The notes beneath the pieces are model-generated. The model saw only the letters and a program-made list of their open reading frames with translations, was not told where the DNA came from and did no database searches. From Girardinichthys multiradiatus (Eukaryota > Chordata > Actinopteri > Cyprinodontiformes > Goodeidae), in assembly GCF_021462225.1 (NCBI RefSeq), contig NC_061795.1:46262872-46326871 (forward strand): 64,000 nt of DNA, in the 5' to 3' direction. Position numbers and translations under genes: made by a program. Of the stretch, positions 59,055 to 64,000 are shown piece by piece (the first letter of the stretch is position 1; each line of letters opens with the position of its first letter).

Positions 59055-59095
59055 CGTTGCTACCCGCTGTCCCTCCTCTAGCTTCGGCTTTCAGG
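58790..59095. promoter_or_regulatory. CpG-rich promoter region of peds1
   Basis: This stretch is much richer in CpG and GC than the AT-rich DNA around it and covers exon 1 and the bases just upstream. The motif ATGGCGGC, the core of the YY1 site seen in many vertebrate housekeeping promoters, overlaps the start codon (59047-59054, minus strand). No TATA box is evident. Calling it the promoter is inference from composition and position. Confidence 0.7.
58895..59054 (-). CDS. peds1: peds1 coding exon 1
   Basis: Codes residues 1-53 and the first base of codon 54. The ATG at 59054 has A at -3 and G at +4. An in-frame TGA lies 37-39 nt upstream (59091-59093), which fits this ATG being the true start if transcription begins further upstream. 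A second in-frame ATG (codon 16, at 59009) has T at -3 and is the weaker choice. The first 36 residues are polar and not recognisable; the family signature begins at the [13 protein letters not shown] stretch and runs to LYSR. The donor reads G|GTAAAG. The exon sits in CpG-rich DNA. Confidence 0.93.
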
Positions 59096-59099
59096 GAGT

Positions 59100-59860
59100 A
59101 GACATGAACCGGGGTTGCTTATCGGCGCTGGTTCCGTTCGGTTTTCGGGCATCTGGAGCTGCCTGAGGCTGACTTACAGGAGGAAGGAAGCTGGAGCAAG
59201 TGATGGAAACTCGGCAGTAGAACCCGGAAACGCTCCGCTGACACACAGACCTACTTTCTACCAACCGCCAACTACTGCTGTGATATTTAACTGAAAACCT
59301 GAAATTCCTCAAACTGCTGCTTTATCTGTAGAAATCAAGTTTTATTTAGTTAAATGGTAACAAATAAAGTTCAAGGAGCAGGAAAGGAGGTGATGGGGAC
59401 AGTCTGTGAATTACATTTATGATTAAAAAATGGGAAGATTAGCTGGAAATAAAAAGCAACCTCATTTTTGAGAAAACAAGAGTCCCTAACCTTTCATTAA
59501 TAAAAGAGTGATCATTATTTATATTTTCCTAAATAAATTAAAGGAAAATATTTAATCAATAAATTATGATAGTTTAGAGTTAAAGAGTTTGATTATGTCC
59601 GCACACAACAGTTATTTTTGGTTTGGTTTGTTACATTATCTCAGGATCTTGCAGTGACAACAATTTTCATCTAATTTCAAAGGTTTTCTTAAAATAAGAT
59701 GGCAACAGATTGAAGCTGAAATGTTGCATCAAAGAACATCCTGTGAAGATGTGAAGGTCCTTCTTTGACTTTTCAGTTTGGGTCTATTTAAATTTTTTGA
59801 ATATTTTTTGTGTTTCTCAAATTTTGTATTTGTAATTAATTTTCAAAATCCCTCAGGGCA
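59100..59860. other. Upstream of peds1, nothing recognised
   Basis: AT-rich beyond the CpG-rich promoter; no other gene start seen. Confidence 0.4.
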
Positions 59861-59865
59861 TCCCT

Positions 59866-60120
59866 CGTCTTTGTCGTCCTCTCCCTCGTCCCCGTGTTCA
59901 GTAGCACGCCTGTCTTCATCACTAGTGTCAGCATCCTCCTCATCACCACTGATACCACCATCAACTCTTCCTCTACCAGTGTTGAAATCATCAAAGCAGT
60001 CTCTATCACCTTGGTCTCCAGTGCCACCATCACTTTCGAGGCCATTAAGTCCATCATCATCGTCATCATCATCATCATCCTTCTCTCCACATCACCAGCC
60101 TTTCATTTAATCTCCAGAGC
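59866..60120 (-). other. Acidic, Asp-rich open frame over a decayed GAT repeat
   Basis: On the minus strand an 80-odd residue frame runs without a start ATG: after a TGA it has a run of eight Asp codons (mostly GAT), then LESDGGTGDQGDRD, DEEDADTSDED and GDEGEDDKDEG to a stop. Related acidic reading continues upstream to about 60940 but with several stops. It may be a microsatellite-driven artefact or the remains of an acidic gene. Confidence 0.3.
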
Positions 60121-60446
60121 CCCACCCTCTCATCGAATCTCCTGCAACCAGCCCTTGGTCTGCATTAGTCCACCCTTAGTTCCAATGGTCCTAAAAGGGG
60201 CTAAGGACAACCCATCTCTCAAAATTCATGGGTTTGTGAGGACGACCCACCTCTACCTGTGACTGTTTCAGTTTTCTTACAGGAAGTTGAGGACAACACG
60301 CCTATATAATCCGCTGCTCCCTGTGAGCAGCTGAGTAATCTTGTACTGCCCATGATAAACCCTTCAAAGTTTCCTAATTAAGATGCACAACCTCTACGCC
60401 TACCTCCAGAATGTCTTTGTTTGATCAGGTGGTCTTTGGGTGATTC

Positions 60447-60657
60447 TATACTGAACAAAAATATAAACGCCCCATGTCAAATATAAGAGTTTTATTAACA
60501 TTTAGGTTACGCAATATATAGAGAAACTCCAAATGTATTTTCAGTAATTACTGATGTTCATATCAAGAGAAATATTACTTTTGTACAATAAAATGTCAGC
60601 AAATGCTCACATGGCAACAATATTTTACTAGGGGCGTTTATATTTTTGTTCAGTGTA
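60447..60657. mobile_element. 211-bp MITE
   Basis: Terminal repeats TACTGAACAAAAATATAAAC and its inverted form (GTTTATATTTTTGTTCAGTG) bound a non-coding centre, with TA at both ends. A Tc1-type or similar miniature element. Confidence 0.88.
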
Positions 60658-61255
60658 GTTAGCCTCATCACTGAACTCGTCATCCCAAACCTCCTGATTG
60701 GTGCCAGAGGTTTGCAGGTCGTCCTCCTGAGCCTTTTTGTTGAATTAGTTGACCTTTAGGTCACTTTCCAGAGACTCCTCATTGGCTAAATGAACCTCCT
60801 GGCCTCCTGACTCAACTTGTTTTTTTCCTTCGTCATCCCTGTGTTTTACTTGTGTAGTTTTTTGTATTCATTCATCTCCTCCTGTTAGTCCCCCCAGTGC
60901 CTCGGGTCTCTGCTCCCCTATAAATAGATGTTGCATTTCCATTGAGTTACATCTCAACATTTAGAGATGATTTTATGGAAAGTTAACTTTAGGGAGCATC
61001 TGCAAATGAATTTCATTTTTTTAATTTAGCTAAAATTAGCCAAGTCTTTCAGCTCAGAAAAACAACTTGTTGGTGAAAATATTTTTTTAATTTTAATGAA
61101 TTAACATTCGTACTGTGTATAAAGCACATAGTCTTCTTTTTAAGGAAACCTAGTGAATTATATTTAATCTCTGACTTGCAGCAATCTCTCCTCCTGATCG
61201 AGATTGCATCAAGTCATTAACTTTGCAGCAATCCCTCATACTGAGCATACATGTA

Positions 61256-62864
61256 CAGGTCCTTCTCAAAATATTAGCATATTGTGATAAAGTTCATTAT
61301 TTTCCATAATGTCATGATGAAAATTTAACATTCATATATTTTAGATTCATTGCACACTAACTGAAATATTTCAGGTCTTTTATTGTCTTAATACGGATGA
61401 TTTTGGCATACAGCTCATGAAAACCCAAAATTCCTATCTCACAAAATTAGCATATTTCATCCGACCAATAAAAGAAAAGTGTTTTTAATACAAAAAACGT
61501 CAACCTTCAAATAATCATGTACAGTTATGCACTCAATACTTGGTCGGGAATCCTTTTGCAGAAATGACTGCTTCAATGCGGCGTGGCATGGAGGCAATCA
61601 GCCTGTGGCACTGCTGAGGTCTTATGGAGGCCCAGGATGCTTCGATAGCGGCCTTTAGCTCATCCAGAGTGTTGGGTCTTGAGTCTCTCAACGTTCTCTT
61701 CACAATATCCCACAGATTCTCTATGGGGTTCAGGTCAGGAGAGTTGGCAGGCCAATTGAGCACAGTGATACCATGGTCAGTAAACCATTTACCAGTGGTT
61801 TTGGCACTGTGAGCAGGTGCCAGGTCGTGCTGAAAAATGAAATCTTCATCTCCATAAAGCTTTTCAGCAGATGGAAGCATGAAGTGCTCCAAAATCTCCT
61901 GATAGCTAGCTGCATTGACCCTGCCCTTGATAAAACACAGTGGACCAACACCAGCAGCTGACACAGCAACCAGACCATCACTGACTGTGGGTACTTGACA
62001 CTGGACTTCTGGCATTTTGGCATTTCCTTCTCCCCAGTCTTCCTCCAGACTCTGGCACCTTGATTTCCGAATGACATGCAGAATTAGCTTTCATCCGAAA
62101 AAAGTACTTTGGACCACTGAGCAACAGTCCAGTGCTGCTTCTCTGTAGCCCAGGTCAGGCGCTTCTGCCGCTGTTTCTGGTTCAAAAGTGGCTTGACCTG
62201 GGGAATGCGGCACCTTTAGCCCATTTCCTGCACACGCCTGTGCACGGTGGCTCTGGATGTTTCTACTCCAGACTCAGTCCACTGCTTCCGCAGGTCCCCC
62301 AAGGTCTGGAATCGGCCCTTCTCCACAATCTTCCTCAGGGTCCGGTCACCTCTTCTCGTTGTGCAGCGTTTTCTGCCACACTTTTTCCTTCCCACAGACT
62401 TCCCACTGAGGTGCCTTGATACAGCACTCTGGGAACAGCCTATTCGTTCAGAAATGTCTTTCTGTGTCTTACCCTCTTGCTTGAGGGTGTCAATAGTGGC
62501 CTTCTGGACAGCAGTCAGGTCGGCAGTCTTACCCATGATTGGGGTTTTGAGTGATGAACCAGGCTGGGAGTTTTAAAGGCCTCAGGAATCTTTTGCAGGT
62601 GTTTAGAGTTAACTTGTTGATTCAGATGATTAGGTTCATAGCTCGTTTAGAGACCCTTTTAATGATATGCTAATTTTGTGAGATAGGAATTTTGGGTTTT
62701 CATGAGCTGTATGCCACAATCATCCGTATTAAGACAATAAAAGACCTGAAATATTTCAGTTAGTGTGCAATGAATCTAAAATATATGAATGTTAAATTTT
62801 CATCATTACATTATGGAAAATATTGAACTTTATCACAATATGCTAATATTTTGAGAAGGACCTG
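61256..62864 (-). mobile_element. Full-length Tc1 transposon, inactivated
   Basis: 1609 bp between TA dinucleotides (61254-61255 and 62865-62866). Ends CAGGTCCTTCTC and inverted. Same family as the foldback at 8146-9937, here as a single unrearranged copy that keeps both halves of the gene. Confidence 0.93.
61533..62536 (-). pseudogene. Tc1 transposase, two stops and a frameshift
   Basis: The gene runs from ATG at 62536 (MGKTADLTAVQKATID) to a stop at 61533 after GFPTKY, about 335 codons. Breaks: TAA at 62218-62216 (a Tyr codon in sister copies), TAA at 62086-62084 (Lys in FSDESKF), and a 1-base loss near 61968 after SVMVW. The catalytic parts are otherwise kept: FSDES, QHDLAPAH and SPDLNPIENLW with DD34E spacing. 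A transposase of this type cuts at the terminal repeats and inserts at TA. Confidence 0.93.
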
Positions 62865-62909
62865 TAGTGTCAGTGGAAAGGAAACTCCATGTTGAATACT
62901 GAGGTCATG

Positions 62910-63700
62910 GTTGTTAGAAATCCAGATCCAATCCAATCCAAGCCCAGATTCCGACTAAAGCAGACATCAGGGTGGATTTTTCTGGCTGGTAACCTTTGAT
63001 GCTCTATTAATTCTGGTTCAGTTCACTGTTATCTTGTTATCTTAGTTTTTTGTGAAATAGTGCCATATCCATGATCCTCTGCCACTGGAACCATATTAAG
63101 CAACACGAATGGATTAAGATTTTTGTTCCTTCTTCCAAACATGCTGTACTATGGCTCAGTGAGGTGACCTCATGACCTCTTGGTTTCAGAGACAGCACTG
63201 TCCGAGAGTGGAGGACAGACGGTTTTCGTTCTGAAATCCTCTGTGTTGGTGTTACTTAAAACCCTCTTTCTGTATTTCTCTGGTTTTCATTGTTTTCTGT
63301 TGTTTTTGTTTTTTCCACAGCAATGATGCGTTGCTAATCACCAAACGACAAAGTGTGACGTGAAACACGAATAGAAGATTTCTGAATCTGGCTCCCCTGC
63401 ATGGCCTTGATGGCTGGCTGGCTTTCTTCAACTTCTCCTGGAAGTCATGTAAACATGACGCTCTGCCCCCTCCCTTCCCTGAGGACATCTGTGGACCTGC
63501 TCAGAACTTTGTGGCCGGTTGATGAACATTCCAACGTACCATCAAGGACTATGGCCTCTGGGACAGTGCTTCATGGACTTACTTGCACACACTCACTTAC
63601 ACACACACACATGCTCAAGATAAACATATGCACCCCTCACACCACCTTCACCGTTCCCAGCATGATGTTGTTTTGTAAACTTGTTGCTTCTTTGTGCTCA
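62910..63700. other. Upstream intergenic, nothing recognised
   Basis: Contains a CA-rich run near 63598-63612; otherwise no gene or repeat recognised. Confidence 0.4.
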
Positions 63701-63702
63701 GG

Positions 63703-64000
63703 TTTTTCAAGGCTGGACTATTGTAATTCTTTACTATCAGGATGTCCAAAAAATGCAGTTAAAAGCCTTCAGGTGATTCAAAATGCTGCAGCAAGAGTTC
63801 TGATGAAAATTAAAAAGAGAGATCATATTTCTCCTTCTTTAGCTTCTCTTCATTGGCTCCCTGTTAAATCCAGAATAGAATTTAAAATTCTCCTCCTTAC
63901 ATATAAAGCCCTTAATGATCTAGCTCCATCATACATCAGAGATCTGATTGGTCCATATGTTCCTAACAGAGCACTTCGTTCTCAGACTGCAGGTTTACTG
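63703..64000 (+). pseudogene. LINE ORF2 C-terminal part, runs off the window
   Basis: Open to the window edge: FSRLDYCNSLLSGCPKN, VIQNAAARVLMKI, SLHWLPVKSRIEFKILLLTY and APSYIRDLIG, the C-terminal region of a fish LINE reverse transcriptase ORF. Same family as the end seen at 52905. The 5' part is missing; the junction is near 63700. The last base of the window is still in frame. Confidence 0.85.

Larger units (their letters stand above)
61140..62905 (-). mobile_element. LINE 3'-UTR relic interrupted by Tc1
   Basis: The left part (61140-61253) matches the minus strand of the 3' UTR at about 53690-53810 (TTTGCAGCAATCCCTCATAC). After the Tc1 the same sequence goes on at 62865 (GTGTCAGTGGAAAGGAAACT), matching the next bases of that UTR. 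So the Tc1 hit an older LINE copy. Confidence 0.75.

Noticed and set aside
1..64000. tRNA, rRNA or snRNA genes
   Set aside because: No cloverleaf, box A/B pair or rRNA-like block was noticed by eye on either strand. A tRNAscan or Rfam run would settle it.

Overview
The window looks like ray-finned fish (teleost) chromosomal DNA, probably from a percomorph-type genome. The evidence is spliced genes with GT/AG introns, a CpG-rich promoter, and a dense mix of Tc1-type DNA transposons, PIF/Harbinger, hAT-like MITEs and L2-type LINEs of the kind typical of teleosts. Nothing resembles bacterial or organellar DNA. I cannot name the species.

One host gene is recognisable and appears complete: peds1 (tmem189/Kua, plasmanylethanolamine desaturase 1), on the minus strand. 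Its six coding exons lie at 58895-59054, 38523-38642, 38353-38444, 30997-31141, 24196-24408 and 20680-20801. All five introns have GT/AG ends and consistent phases. The joined coding sequence is 852 nt (283 codons plus stop). Intron 1 is about 20 kb and intron 2 is 78 bp. A CpG-rich promoter region surrounds exon 1. The separate line in the feature list for each exon is part of this one gene.

Region by region: 1-20.6 kb, downstream of peds1, is intergenic. It holds a decayed Tc1 copy, LINE fragments, a possible Penelope-like 3' end with a hammerhead-like core, a three-level nested transposon (6.8-10.6 kb), a 29-bp minisatellite and degenerate tandem repeats. 20.7-59.05 kb is peds1. Its introns carry a Harbinger relic, several Tc1 relics, MITEs, an L2-type LINE of about 3.4 kb (45.0-48.4 kb), LINE 3' ends, a TTAGC-rich low-complexity tract and several GC-rich islands that may be regulatory. 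59.1-64 kb, upstream of peds1, has an acidic, decayed reading frame split by a 211-bp MITE, a full-length but broken Tc1 inserted in a LINE relic, and the ORF end of another LINE running off the window.

The most unusual structure is the nest at 6.8-10.6 kb. A Tc1 element, whose transposase frame is open except for one early stop codon, has an LTR-like sequence of about 617 bp (TGTAAC...GTTACA, likely a solo LTR) inserted in its last codons. That sequence in turn carries a head-to-head Tc1 foldback of about 1.8 kb with roughly 820-bp arms.
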